Assembly (NCBI RefSeq): GCF_000759345.1
Contig: NZ_JPZL01000002.1
Span: 186,001-250,000 of the forward strand
DNA from: Litchfieldella xinjiangensis
Lineage (GTDB): Bacteria; Pseudomonadota; Gammaproteobacteria; Pseudomonadales; Halomonadaceae
DNA: 64,000 nt
Direction of reading: 5' to 3'
In this document: piece after piece, positions 31,100 through 40,424 of the stretch
Numbering within the stretch: position 1 is the first letter of the stretch
How the letters are laid out: every line of letters starts with the position of its first letter
The notes under the pieces: generated by a model
Told to the model about the DNA's origin: nothing
The model's database searches: none
What the model saw: only the letters and a program-made list of their open reading frames with translations
Made by a program: the position numbers and the translations under genes

Positions 31100-32188
31100 T
31101 CAGGGCCGGGGTTGTTGCTGCGTGATGCAGTGTACGTTGCCACCGCCTAGCAGGATCTCGCGAGCAGGCACACCGATCACCCGGCGACTCGGAAATATCC
31201 CCTGTAAAATGCCGCGCGTCACGTCGTCCAGGGCTGGATCGAGCGACGGCATGACCACCACCGAATTGCCGATATAGAAATTGACGTAAGACCCGGCCAT
31301 GCGATCCCCCGGGCCACGTGGCCGCGAGCTGTTGAGCCGGTCGATACCACTAGCTTCCTCCTCGAGGATGTACATCGGCGCGGGTTGGGGCAGCTTGTGC
31401 ACCTTGAGCCGGCGTCCCCGGGCGTCGATGGCGTTTTCGAGGATATCCAGTGCCTCGCGGGAGATCGGGTACTGGGGATCCTCTTCATCGTCGCACCAGG
31501 TCAGTACCACTTCGCCAGGGGCCACGAAGCAGCACAGGTTGTCCACATGACCATCGGTTTCGTCGAGGTGGCAGCCTCGCGGCAGCCAGATGATGGTCGA
31601 TACGCCCAGGTAATCGCGCAGCAGCGACTCCATGTGTTCGCGTGACATGTCGGGATTACGGTTGGGGTTGAGCAGACACTCCTCGGTGACCAGCAACGTC
31701 CCCTCGCCATCGACATGAATCGCCCCGCCTTCGAGCACTGCCGGAGCCTGAAAACGCGGGATGCCCAGGATCTCGGCGATCTTGGTGCGAATGCGGCGAT
31801 CCTTGTCCCAGGGGAAATAGAGTCCCCCCTTGAGCCCGCCCCAGGCATTGAAGTCCCAATCGACCATGGCCAGGCGGCCATCGGGGTGGGTCAGGAAGGT
31901 CGGACCCACATCGCGCATCCAGGCGTCGTTGCTCGAGAGCTCAACCACGCGAATATGCGAGGGCAGCTGATTACGGGCGTTCTCGTACTGCTCGTCATTG
32001 ACCCCGACGAATACCGTCTCGCTCTCGGCAATGGCCGTGGCCACCGCGGTAAAGGCACGCTGCGCGGGCTTGGCTCCGTAGCGCCAGGTGTCGGGCCGTT
32101 GTGGCCACAGCATCCAGCAGGCGTCGTGAGGGGCAAATTCCGCTGGCATGGCGAAACCCAGTGCAGCGGGGGTATTGGCGGTCGTCAT
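31100..32188 (-). CDS. aguA: Agmatine deiminase
   Basis: AguA hydrolyses agmatine to N-carbamoylputrescine and ammonia in arginine-to-polyamine conversion. The protein has the family blocks MPAEFAPHDACWMLWPQR, NDAWMRDVGPTF, HLDETDGHVDN and the C-terminal GGGNVHCITQQQP. The last contains the catalytic cysteine (Cys354 with this start). Three in-frame starts are possible. I chose the ATG at 32188 (362 residues) because it gives the usual N-terminal length, but its ribosome binding site is weak. No aguB is adjacent. Confidence 0.94.
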   Translation of the reverse strand: MTTANTPAALGFAMPAEFAPHDACWMLWPQRPDTWRYGAKPAQRAFTAVATAIAESETVFVGVNDEQYENARNQLPSHIRVVELSSNDAWMRDVGPTFLTHPDGRLAMVDWDFNAWGGLKGGLYFPWDKDRRIRTKIAEILGIPRFQAPAVLEGGAIHVDGEGTLLVTEECLLNPNRNPDMSREHMESLLRDYLGVSTIIWLPRGCHLDETDGHVDNLCCFVAPGEVVLTWCDDEEDPQYPISREALDILENAIDARGRRLKVHKLPQPAPMYILEEEASGIDRLNSSRPRGPGDRMAGSYVNFYIGNSVVVMPSLDPALDDVTRGILQGIFPSRRVIGVPAREILLGGGNVHCITQQQPRP

Positions 32189-32264
32189 GGTCTCTTCAGT
32201 CAATGGCATTGGCTTCATGGGGGCTCGGTCTCGCCCAGCAGACATTCGACGACAAGAGTAGCGC

Positions 32265-33545
32265 CTAATCGGGTTGTGCTACCACCCGATTACGGCCCTG
32301 GGACTTGGCCTGATAAAGGCATTGGTCGGCTTGCTTGACCAGCGGGGCAGGGGACGCGTCGTCTTGGTCAGGGGTGGCGCTGGCCACGCCGATGCTTACC
32401 GTGATGCGGTCATGCACGGGGGAGAAGGCATGAGGGATATGCAGCGCTTCAATGGCGCCTCGTATCCGCTTGGCCACAGCACTGGCGCCATCAATGTCGG
32501 TGCCGGGCAGCACGCACACGAACTCCTCACCGCCGAAGCGAGCCGCCAGATCCGATGTGCGCGATACGGTACTGCTGATGCTGTGGGCCACCTGGCGCAG
32601 GCTGTCATCACCCACGGTATGTCCATAATTGTCATTGAAAGGCTTGAAAAAATCGATATCGATGAACAGCACCGACAGGCTATACCCGGAACGTCGCGCT
32701 CGTTGCCATTCGTCGGACAGGAAGGCATCGAAGCGGCGGCGATTGGCGATCCCGGTCAGGCCATCCACTGTGGATATCTGATGCAGTCGATCACGCTGGT
32801 CCAGGCCATGCTGAAAGGCCTTGAGCAGTCGATCCAGGCCGGCAACGAGGTGACCTAGTTCATCGTCGCCATGATAGCGAAGCCGTGGCTTGGGCCACTC
32901 GCCAGGGCGCTCGGGATCGACCTGAGCGATGGCGGCATGCACCTTGAGCAACGGTCGGGTGATCAGGAAATGGAAGGCAAGCACCACCAGCGCCGCGATG
33001 GCAAAGGCCTTGATTACCCCGAGGCTGAAGATCAATACGCTACGCTCGACAAATGCATTGCCCAGGCTATCCAATGCGAGTATCAGTTCGATCTCGCCCA
33101 CGGGGTCGGCATTCTCTTCACCGTCGACGTGGTAGTTCAGGTCTTGCTCGTAATGGACGATGTCACCGAATAGCCATCGCGCAAGCCAACTGCCCTGCGT
33201 GTCTCGCTCGAGTTCACGCACCGCCATCCGTCGTCCGAAATCGTCGCGAAGCTCAATGCGTTTGACATTGCCGGCATCGAACAGGCCGTTGGCCACCTGT
33301 TGCGCCAGGTCGGGGTTGAGCTGGAACGCAGCCTCGGCCGCCGTACCGTCGACCAGGTCGAGTCGCTGGCGCGTCTGTTCCTGAATCTCGTCGCGCATCT
33401 GGCTCGCTTCCAGGCTGAGTTCCGCCACCCCGGCCAGCAGGCTCATGGCGATGGCGATGATCAGCGTCACGGCGGCCTGCTTGGCCGTAATGCCTTTCCA
33501 GCGCGAGACGCGTTGGCCTGGGATCGTAGAGGGCTCCGGGGTCAT
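32265..33545 (-). CDS. Membrane-bound diguanylate cyclase (GGDEF)
   Basis: This 426-residue protein makes cyclic di-GMP. A transmembrane helix (about 24-42) is followed by a periplasmic sensor region (about 45-165) and a second helix (about 170-193). A HAMP-like linker comes next, then a GGDEF domain (about 255-426). The active site is GGEEF at 338-342. The inhibitory site RTSD (329-332) lies exactly five residues upstream, so both catalysis and product inhibition appear intact. It is third in an operon behind two periplasmic binding-protein genes, with a 4-bp overlap. This suggests that its periplasmic region senses, directly or through them, a small ligand. Confidence 0.92.
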   Translation of the reverse strand: MTPEPSTIPGQRVSRWKGITAKQAAVTLIIAIAMSLLAGVAELSLEASQMRDEIQEQTRQRLDLVDGTAAEAAFQLNPDLAQQVANGLFDAGNVKRIELRDDFGRRMAVRELERDTQGSWLARWLFGDIVHYEQDLNYHVDGEENADPVGEIELILALDSLGNAFVERSVLIFSLGVIKAFAIAALVVLAFHFLITRPLLKVHAAIAQVDPERPGEWPKPRLRYHGDDELGHLVAGLDRLLKAFQHGLDQRDRLHQISTVDGLTGIANRRRFDAFLSDEWQRARRSGYSLSVLFIDIDFFKPFNDNYGHTVGDDSLRQVAHSISSTVSRTSDLAARFGGEEFVCVLPGTDIDGASAVAKRIRGAIEALHIPHAFSPVHDRITVSIGVASATPDQDDASPAPLVKQADQCLYQAKSQGRNRVVAQPD

Positions 33546-34288
33546 CGTTGCGCCTCCCCGTCGAGCGTCTGGCGGGAATGACTTTCGTGATGATCGGGAT
33601 TGCGCAATCGATCCAGGGCGGCCTGCAGGCGTGACAGCAGTGACCCGGGCACCCCCGGATGGCAGGCCAGGTACATGTTCGCCCGATGAAAGCTGAAGAG
33701 GCGTTTGATCGGCACACCTGCGTTACCGGCGACATGCCTGGCGGTCGCCTCCCCGGTAACCCAGACATCGATCAGGCCGGCTTCGAGGCGCAGCGCGTTT
33801 TCACGGTCGGTCGCGGTCAACAGGACCGGAATGCCATGCGACTCGACGAAGCGGCCCACCGCATCCTCGCGGTAACTACCCACCCGCAAGCCTGCCAAGG
33901 CCTCGAGGCTCCCCGAGTCGATCGTGCGGTCTTCCAGGGCAAAGGCTGCCCAATCCGTATCGACCAGTGGCCCCACCCACTGGAATGCCGCCTCCCGTTC
34001 CGCTGTCCTTACGGTGGAGTAGACACATGTATCCTCGCGAAGACGGGCTTCGGTATAGGCCCTGGCCCAGGGCAGAACCCGAAATTGCGCTGTCATCCCG
34101 GCCTCGTCCAGGGCCGTCTGGAGCAGGCGTGTGACGGAGCCTTCGATCTCGCCCTCGGCATTGGTGAAGTTTTAGGGCGGATACTCCTCGGTGTTGAACG
34201 TCAATTCCTCGGCAGCCGAAGTCAGCGGGAACAGTAGCGGGAAGAGCAGGCTCAGGCAGGACCACGGGCGTGAAGCGAAGCAGTTCAT
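33542..34288 (-). pseudogene. Periplasmic binding protein (SBP_bac_3-like), broken by one stop codon
   Basis: Read through, this is a 249-codon frame with a signal peptide (MNCFASRP...LTSAAEE) and a family 3 solute-binding domain. It is paralogous to the gene just upstream. Codon 39 is TAA (34172-34174), where the paralog has tyrosine: EEYPP-stop-NF here against EDYPPYNY there. A TAC-to-TAA change explains it, and the frame is otherwise open in the same phase on both sides. It overlaps its upstream paralog and the downstream cyclase by 4 bases each. An internal restart at 34096 would lack the signal peptide. Alternatives are readthrough or a sequence error. Confidence 0.82.
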
Positions 34289-35025
34289 TGGCGCTCCAGA
34301 AGCGTATTCAGCGTGCCGCGCTCGCGCAGCGTATCCAGCCCCGACTGCAGTGAGGCGACCAGCGTAGCGTCGGTGGCCGGATTGAGCGCGAAGTAGAGCG
34401 ACGATTCGCTGAGGGTGAGTATCGACTCGTAGTCGCTCACGTCGAGGCCTTGTTCCTCGATGATCCAGAAGGCCACATCCTCGCTGTAGGCCCAAAGGTC
34501 GACTCGCCCCCGATCGAGCATCATCAGGGCGCTGGCATTGGAGATGGCCGAGATGATGCGCCCCGGATCCGCGCCGGCCTCTTCGAGCCGCTGGGCGCCA
34601 ATATCCTCGCGAATTACCGCGACCTGAAAGGACGAGGCATTGAGCTCGGGGATGGAGCCGAGCGACAGGCCGCGATCGCGGCGAGCGATCAATGTGACCC
34701 GATCGCGGGCAATCGGCCCAACCCACTGGAATAGCGCCTCCCGCGAGGGGGTGCGGGTGGTCGAGAAAAGCACGGTATTCGGTTCTTTCAGGGCGGTCTC
34801 GTAGCCCCGCGCCCAAGGCAGGAGACGGATGGACTCCCGCGGAAGCCGCAAACCGCTGGCCTCGAAGATAGCGCTCAGGATATCGACCGAGATGCCGTGC
34901 ACCTCCCCATTGCGCTTGTAGTTATAGGGGGGATAGTCCTCGGTGATGAAATGCAGCTCGCTCAGGTCCGCCGCCGCTGTCATCGAGGACAGCAGGCAGC
35001 AGCCAAGCCATACCCACTTGTTCAT
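34285..35025 (-). CDS. Periplasmic substrate-binding protein (SBP_bac_3-like)
   Basis: This 246-residue secreted protein has a signal peptide cleaved near AAAD (about residue 19) and a family 3 solute-binding fold: LHFITEDYPPYNYKRNGEVHGISVDILSAIFE, LLPWARGYETALKEPNTVLFSTTRTPSREALFQWVGPI. The family normally binds amino acids or similar small molecules for ABC importers, but no permease is nearby. It leads an operon ending in a membrane diguanylate cyclase, so it may act in signalling. It overlaps the broken paralog by ATGA. Confidence 0.87.
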   Translation of the reverse strand: MNKWVWLGCCLLSSMTAAADLSELHFITEDYPPYNYKRNGEVHGISVDILSAIFEASGLRLPRESIRLLPWARGYETALKEPNTVLFSTTRTPSREALFQWVGPIARDRVTLIARRDRGLSLGSIPELNASSFQVAVIREDIGAQRLEEAGADPGRIISAISNASALMMLDRGRVDLWAYSEDVAFWIIEEQGLDVSDYESILTLSESSLYFALNPATDATLVASLQSGLDTLRERGTLNTLLERQ

Positions 35026-35090
35026 GCCCAGCCCGTCCTGCGTACGTCAGTCGTTGGTATTAGTTTTTATCGGGGGCATCTTCCCACGTA

Positions 35091-35119
35091 AAAATAAAGC
35101 AGGCGGGGTGTGATGTCAC
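35091..35119 (-). promoter_or_regulatory. Candidate sigma-70 promoter of the binding-protein/cyclase operon
   Basis: On the minus strand, GTGACA (35114-35119) and TATTTT (35091-35096) are exactly 17 bases apart. They match the consensus at five and four of six positions. The predicted start is about 60 bases before the first binding-protein gene. Confidence 0.5.
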
Positions 35120-35164
35120 CTTTCGGTTACATCGAATAACGTTTAGAGGTCCTGATGAGACGCT

Positions 35165-36562
35165 TCAGCCACGTGTCCCGTCGATTTCCACGACCAGCCG
35201 GTAGGGGCCGCTATCCGAACCGCCGAACGAGCGCGCAACGAGACGGTAGTCGCCAGGCTCGAGATGGGTCCGGATACGTGCATCGTAGCCACCGCCACTG
35301 TCATCGTCTTCGAGCCGGAGCTGCTCACCTTCGAGTTCCAGGAAGGCGTCCACGACACTCGAGGACATGGTGATCGAGTAGCGCCCAGGCTGCTCGATAT
35401 GGAACCCGTAATAGTGCCGAGCGCCGTATTCGAGCATGGCATCGATGGGCGTGCCGACCTCGAGCGAGCTGGTGGCCGTTGCGGGGAGCGCATCCCGGCT
35501 GGACGCCAGGGTGAACAGGCCGCTGCCGGTATTGTCATAGCTGCGTGCGGTGACGGTGTAGCTGCCCGAGGGGAGAATGCGCTGGATTCTCGCATCGTGC
35601 CCACCGGCCCCATCGTCATCTTCTACAGAGAGGGTCTCACTGTTCAATTCCAGGTAGGCATCGATGTCGCTCGAGCGCATCTCCAGGGTCACCTGGGTGG
35701 ACTCGGTCAGCTCGAAGTGGTAATCGAGCGGCGAACCGCTATACCACCCCTGCAGCGTTTCGCCCAGTGGCAGCTCGCCTGACTGGGTCAGCGAGACGTC
35801 ACCGGGAAGCGAGCGCTGGGTCATTGTCAGGGTATAGTGGCCGGTCCCGTCGCCCTGTAGCGTGCGCGCTTCGAGCTGATAGCGACCGGCGTCGAGGAAG
35901 TCGGAAAGGCGGGCATTCAAGTTGCCCCCGCTATCGTCGTCCTCACGGCGGGTGCCCTGTGCGTCGGTCAGCACCAGGTAGGCATCGACATCGTCCGAAT
36001 CCATGCCGATCTCGTAGAGTCCCGGCTCGTCGATAACGATTTCGTACTGATTGCTGCTTTCCTGGAGCCAGCCATTGGTAGGCGTGCCGAGCGTGAGCGC
36101 TCCCGTATTCTGTACCTCGAGATGACGGCTGGTCAGGCGGAAGGGGCCATAGCTGTGCCGATCGCGCCCGCTGATGGCGACCACATAATTACCGCTATCA
36201 TCGACGCGGCGACGCAGCCGAGTCGGGGAGACGTCTTCGGCCGACGCCGCCAGGAAGTTACCCTCGGTATCGTAGAGTGACAGTGCGCCGTGAAGAGCGC
36301 CGTCGAGTTCCAGTTCGACCAGGCTATCCGCTTCCAGCGTGAGCGTGACCCGCTCGAAACGGCTGCCGTCCTTGGCGTTGAGTGTGCTGCTGGACGTGAT
36401 TTCACCTTGGTGGGGGGTACCCAATGCCAAGGGCCCGTTCTGGGTTACCTCGGCGGTCGAGGCGGTGGCGCCGGGGCGGTGCTCGGCTGCATACCAGCCG
36501 GCTCCCCCACCGATAATCAACGCCACAGCGGGAACCAGCAGGTGCAAAGCAGTCTTGGCCAT
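35165..36562 (-). CDS. Envelope protein with four PPC-like repeats
   Basis: This 465-residue protein has an N-terminal hydrophobic helix (about 3-25) acting as a signal or anchor. About four tandem beta-sandwich repeats of roughly 100 residues follow (about 43-145, 154-248, 259-353, 366-461). Each of the last three contains VDAYLxL, then an acidic EDDDSGG-like loop, then DARI...GxYxxxARS. The first repeat is degenerate. The repeats resemble bacterial pre-peptidase C-terminal (PPC) domains, normally found on secreted enzymes. No catalytic domain is present. I chose the ATG at 36562, with AAGGA nine bases upstream, rather than the longer frame. Function unknown; carbohydrate or cation binding is possible. 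Confidence 0.8.
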   Translation of the reverse strand: MAKTALHLLVPAVALIIGGGAGWYAAEHRPGATASTAEVTQNGPLALGTPHQGEITSSSTLNAKDGSRFERVTLTLEADSLVELELDGALHGALSLYDTEGNFLAASAEDVSPTRLRRRVDDSGNYVVAISGRDRHSYGPFRLTSRHLEVQNTGALTLGTPTNGWLQESSNQYEIVIDEPGLYEIGMDSDDVDAYLVLTDAQGTRREDDDSGGNLNARLSDFLDAGRYQLEARTLQGDGTGHYTLTMTQRSLPGDVSLTQSGELPLGETLQGWYSGSPLDYHFELTESTQVTLEMRSSDIDAYLELNSETLSVEDDDGAGGHDARIQRILPSGSYTVTARSYDNTGSGLFTLASSRDALPATATSSLEVGTPIDAMLEYGARHYYGFHIEQPGRYSITMSSSVVDAFLELEGEQLRLEDDDSGGGYDARIRTHLEPGDYRLVARSFGGSDSGPYRLVVEIDGTRG

Positions 36563-36796
36563 GAAGGCGTCCTTGACGGAAAAGGGATGACAGAAGTGAC
36601 GCCTCAACGCGTGCGGCGCCGGCACGCGGGCATAGTAAGGGCTTTTCGCGACGTTGGCATGTCCGGCTAGTACACGGTATTGCTACGTTTCGTCGAGCAC
36701 AGCCAGCATGAACGCACGCTACGGGATATGGTCTTTTGGGCGTGGTTCGTGTTTTTCTACACTGAGTTATCGAAGGGAAGGGTGGTCTCGAGACCT

Positions 36797-37735
36797 ATGC
36801 TCGAATTCATGCAAGGATTTGCCTATGGGCTTTTCCTGACCTGTCCGCCGTGGTTCCTGGTGGGCATGGTCAACCCGGCGCTGGCGGTTCCCACCGAATC
36901 GCCCAGTCGCCTGGAGGTGATCGGTCGTTATTGCCTGGGGATTCCGTTCATCGGGTTCCTGCTCTGGCTGACCTCGCTATGGGGCGGTTTCGATCCCAGC
37001 CTGCTTGGGTGGTTGGCGGGGTTGGGCGCCATCGCCGTGGAGCTGCCCCTGGAACGTAGCTGGCGGCGTTGGCGAGTTCGGCGTCGCCATCAGCGCCTCG
37101 AGGCGCTGCGTGCCGATGAAGCCGCGAAGCAACGGGCCCAGGTCGAACGCGAGGCCCGTGAGTCCGGTGTCGCGATACTCGACCCGGACCGCCCTCCGGC
37201 GGGGGCCGATGACGTTATCCTGGCCTTGTGCCAGGCAAAACGGGGCTTGGAGAATGTCGGCCGTCTCGATCTCGCCACTCAGGCGGATCGTCTCTACAGC
37301 CGCTACGCGAATGTTGCGGATCTGCTCGACGCCCGTTTCAGCCCCAGCGAACTGGCGTATGCCCGTTCCCGCGGCCTGGTCAGCGAAGTGTGCCTGGGTG
37401 CCGTGGACAACCTGACCGCGATGGCCAACCAGGCGCAGGGGGTCGCGGGGGTCGATAGCGACTTTGTCAGGCGCCGGCTGGACCGTGAGGGCAAGCGGCT
37501 ATCCGTGGCCGAGCGTGTCGCACTCAAGCGGCGGCTGGAGCTGGTCGACGAGACCGAGCGTCACCTGCGTGAGCTTACGGCGCGCAATGAATCGGCACTC
37601 ACCGTGCTCGACGATACGGCCGTGGCGCTGTCACGGGTACAGACCGATCGGCCTCAGGCCTCGGTCGCCGCGGATCAGGCCCTGAGTGACTTGCGGCGCT
37701 TCATCGAGCGTGCCGAACGCTACGGGCGTAGCTGA
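36797..37735 (+). CDS. Membrane protein associated with TelA
   Basis: This protein has two to three N-terminal helices (FMQGFAYGLFLTCPPWFLVGMVNPALA and a second hairpin, GIPFIGFLLWLTSLWGGF). A basic segment and a long charged, helical C-terminal region of about 190 residues with heptad character follow. It lies 32 bases before telA in the same direction, so the two are probably co-transcribed. XpaC-like membrane proteins accompany TelA in other bacteria, and this may be an analogous partner. The start is uncertain: the frame is open to a TTG at 36680 with another ATG at 36728, and no start has a strong ribosome binding site. Confidence 0.75.
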   Translation: MLEFMQGFAYGLFLTCPPWFLVGMVNPALAVPTESPSRLEVIGRYCLGIPFIGFLLWLTSLWGGFDPSLLGWLAGLGAIAVELPLERSWRRWRVRRRHQRLEALRADEAAKQRAQVEREARESGVAILDPDRPPAGADDVILALCQAKRGLENVGRLDLATQADRLYSRYANVADLLDARFSPSELAYARSRGLVSEVCLGAVDNLTAMANQAQGVAGVDSDFVRRRLDREGKRLSVAERVALKRRLELVDETERHLRELTARNESALTVLDDTAVALSRVQTDRPQASVAADQALSDLRRFIERAERYGRS

Positions 37736-37767
37736 GGCGATCGATAACATGACGGAGAATACCGCCG

Positions 37768-38973
37768 ATGAATGACGAGCACGATTCCAAGCGGCCCGCC
37801 CCGCTGTCCCTGCCACCGGTAGAGCACATCGCCCGTCATCTGGACGAACCGCGCGGCGGGCAAGAGGAAACGGTTTCCTCGAACCACGATGCCGAGTTGT
37901 CGGCCATGGCCGATGCCTTCGTCGATGAGGTCCTGGCGTCTCCCGAGGCCTCGGCCGAGCAGCAGCGCCGCGCTGTCGACGAGATGGGCATCGATATCCA
38001 GCGACAGGCTTCTCACCACAGCGCCATGCTGCAGACGCCACTGCGCAAGCTCGCCCACCACGGCGATGAAGGTGGCCCGGTGGCCCAGGCCCTGGTCAAT
38101 CTGCGGGGGCGCATGCAATCCCTGGATCCCCAGCGCCACAACCTGTCGAAAGGCGGTCTCGACCGTGCCCTGGCATTGCTGCCCGGGGTCGGCACACGCA
38201 TGCAGCGTTACTTCCGAAAGTTCGAGAACGCCCAGGAAGCGCTCGATGCAATCATTGCCGACCTGGAGAGCGGTCGCGAAATGCTGCGTCGGGATAACGT
38301 CACGTTAAGCGATGACCAGGAGGCCCTGCGCGATATCCTCGGCCAGCTCAACCGACAGATTGCCCTGGGGCGCTTGATCGACACCCGGCTCAGCCAGGCG
38401 GCCCAGGACCGCGAGCAGGACGACCCCCAGCGTACCTTCATCGAGGAGGAACTACTGTTCCCGCTGCGCCAACGGATCGTCGACCTTCAACAGCAACTGG
38501 CCGTCAGCCAACAAGGGGTGCTGGCGCTGGAGGTCATCATTCGCAACAACCGCGAATTGATGCGCGGCGTCGATCGCGCCATACATGTCACCGTCTCCGC
38601 GCTTACCGTGGCCGTGACCGTCGCCATGGCCCTGGCCAACCAGCGTCTGGTATTGGACCGGGTCGAATCGATCAACAGCAGTACCTCGGAGATGATTGCG
38701 GGCACTGCCAAGGCGCTACGTAGCCAGGGCGTGGAAATACAGACCCGGGCCTCGTCTGCGACGCTCGACATGCAGGCTCTCGAGGAGGCCTTCGGCGAGG
38801 TGATGGGCGCCATCGACGACCTGTCGCGTTATCGCCAGGACGCGTTGCCAAAACTCGACGAGCAGATCGATCGTCTCGAGTCGTTGTCCCGACAGGGCGG
38901 CGAGGCGATCAGCCGATTGGAGCGAGGCAATCGCCACCAGGACGACGAACGGGGCACGTCCCCTGATGCATAG
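37768..38973 (+). CDS. telA: TelA-family toxic-anion-resistance protein
   Basis: This 401-residue, largely helical protein is of the TelA family, linked to tellurite, colicin and cell-envelope stress resistance by an unknown mechanism. Recognisable segments include LPGVGTRMQRYFRKFENAQEALDAIIADLESGREMLRRDN and EEELLFPLRQRIVDLQQQLAVSQQGVLALEVIIRNN. The VTVSALTVAVTVAMALANQRLVLDRV region is also typical. No transmembrane anchor is evident. It is flanked by a membrane partner upstream and overlaps the downstream MFS gene by 8 bases, suggesting a three-gene unit. Confidence 0.92.
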   Translation: MNDEHDSKRPAPLSLPPVEHIARHLDEPRGGQEETVSSNHDAELSAMADAFVDEVLASPEASAEQQRRAVDEMGIDIQRQASHHSAMLQTPLRKLAHHGDEGGPVAQALVNLRGRMQSLDPQRHNLSKGGLDRALALLPGVGTRMQRYFRKFENAQEALDAIIADLESGREMLRRDNVTLSDDQEALRDILGQLNRQIALGRLIDTRLSQAAQDREQDDPQRTFIEEELLFPLRQRIVDLQQQLAVSQQGVLALEVIIRNNRELMRGVDRAIHVTVSALTVAVTVAMALANQRLVLDRVESINSSTSEMIAGTAKALRSQGVEIQTRASSATLDMQALEEAFGEVMGAIDDLSRYRQDALPKLDEQIDRLESLSRQGGEAISRLERGNRHQDDERGTSPDA

Positions 38974-40330
38974 CCTTCCTGAATCGGGCTCCAGGGCGTC
39001 ACGGGCGCGCGCCTCGCGCAAGGAAATCCTCGGCTGGGCGATGTTCGATTTCGCCAATCAGGCCTATACGCTGCTGATCATTACCGTCGTGTTCGGCGAA
39101 CTCTTCACCACCGTCATCGTCGGTGACCGGGGTGATGACTTTCGGCTTGCCAATTTCCTGTGGAGCCTGGCGCTGGCCCTCAGCTACCTGGCGGTCGTGA
39201 TCACCGGCCCCGTCTGCGGGGCGATCATGGATTACAACGCCAGCAAGAAGCGCTTCCTGTTCGTCAGTTATCTGGCGACCGTAGTCACCACCGCGATGCT
39301 CTATTTCGTCTCGCCCGGTTACGTGGTCGTTGGCCTGCTTCTGATCGTGCTGTCGAATTACGCCTATTCGATGGGCGAATCGTTCATTGCCGCTTTCCTG
39401 CCCGACCTGGGGCCGCCGCAGGATCTGGGAAAGATCTCCGGATTCGGCTGGGCCCTGGGCTATGTCGGCGGCCTGTTCGCCGCCGGTTTCACCCTGGTGG
39501 TGCTGGGTGAGGCCACGGCGGACAACTTCGAGCGCATTCGCTGGGTGGGGCCCTTCGCAGCAGCATTCTTCCTGGTCACGGCCATTCCGACCTTCGCTTG
39601 GCTCAAGGAGCGCGGCCACCCCCAGCCGCGTCCGGCCGGGCACGGCTACGCGACGATCGCCCGCGAGCGTATCGCCGACACCTACCATGAGCTCAAGCGC
39701 TTTCGCGATCTGGGGGTATTCCTGGTCTCGTTGCTGTTCTCGATGGCCGGGGTCTACATCATCATCGCCTTCGCTTTCATCTACGGTGCCCAGGTGATCG
39801 GCTGGGATGAAGCGGTGCGCAACATCATGTTCATCATCGTCCAGATCACTGCCGCAGCGGGTGCGCTGGGGTTCGGCTTCCTGCAGGATCGAATCGGTGC
39901 AAAGATCACCTACATCGGTACGCTGGTGCTGTGGATTGCGGCGATCATCGCCATCTGGGCCACCCCCGAGGTCACCGCCTTTCTCAATGCGCGCCTGGGA
40001 CTGGCCTGGGAGGCGCAGCATCTGTTTCTCTTCGTGGGATGCCTGGCGGGGCTTAGCCTGGGCTCGAGCCAGTCGGCGAGCCGTGCCCTGGTGGGGCTAT
40101 TCTCACCGACCGAAAAGTCGGCAGAGTTCTTCGGCTTCTGGGGCCTGGCCAACAAGCTTGCTGGTGTCATCGGTATCATCGGTCTGGGGCTGTTGCAGTC
40201 GGTGGTCGGGCTTCAGGCCTCTATTCTGTTGTGTGCCGCGCTGTTCATGGTGGCGATCGCGATTTGCCTTGGTGTCGACCAGGCACGCGGCGAGCGGGTG
40301 GCCGAGACCTGGGAACGTCGGTCGGCGTGA
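38966..40330 (+). CDS. MFS transporter, UMF1/Atg22-like
   Basis: This 454-residue transporter has about 12 helices. It shows the UMF1-type opening WAMFDFANQAYTLLIITVVFGE and segments such as PVCGAIMDYNASKKRFLFVSYL, GWALGYVGGLFA and GSSQSASRALVGLFSPTEKSAEFFGFWGL. The family resembles yeast Atg22, an amino acid effluxer, but bacterial substrates are largely unknown. Its start overlaps the telA stop by 8 bases, so it is likely co-translated with telA. A later start is unlikely because the conserved motif begins near residue 23. Confidence 0.9.
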   Translation: MHSLPESGSRASRARASRKEILGWAMFDFANQAYTLLIITVVFGELFTTVIVGDRGDDFRLANFLWSLALALSYLAVVITGPVCGAIMDYNASKKRFLFVSYLATVVTTAMLYFVSPGYVVVGLLLIVLSNYAYSMGESFIAAFLPDLGPPQDLGKISGFGWALGYVGGLFAAGFTLVVLGEATADNFERIRWVGPFAAAFFLVTAIPTFAWLKERGHPQPRPAGHGYATIARERIADTYHELKRFRDLGVFLVSLLFSMAGVYIIIAFAFIYGAQVIGWDEAVRNIMFIIVQITAAAGALGFGFLQDRIGAKITYIGTLVLWIAAIIAIWATPEVTAFLNARLGLAWEAQHLFLFVGCLAGLSLGSSQSASRALVGLFSPTEKSAEFFGFWGLANKLAGVIGIIGLGLLQSVVGLQASILLCAALFMVAIAICLGVDQARGERVAETWERRSA

Positions 40331-40424
40331 GTGCCCCGCAACGCGCCCGCTATCGTCATGGCGTATCCTGCCGATAGGGCCTGCGACGTGATGCACGGGC
40401 GGGTCGCATGCCAAGGGAGGCGAG

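Noticed and set aside
34172-34816. 214-codon minus-strand frame overlapping the first binding-protein gene
   Set aside because: Only its last 38 codons are genuine: they are the N-terminus of the broken paralog. The rest is a shadow frame.
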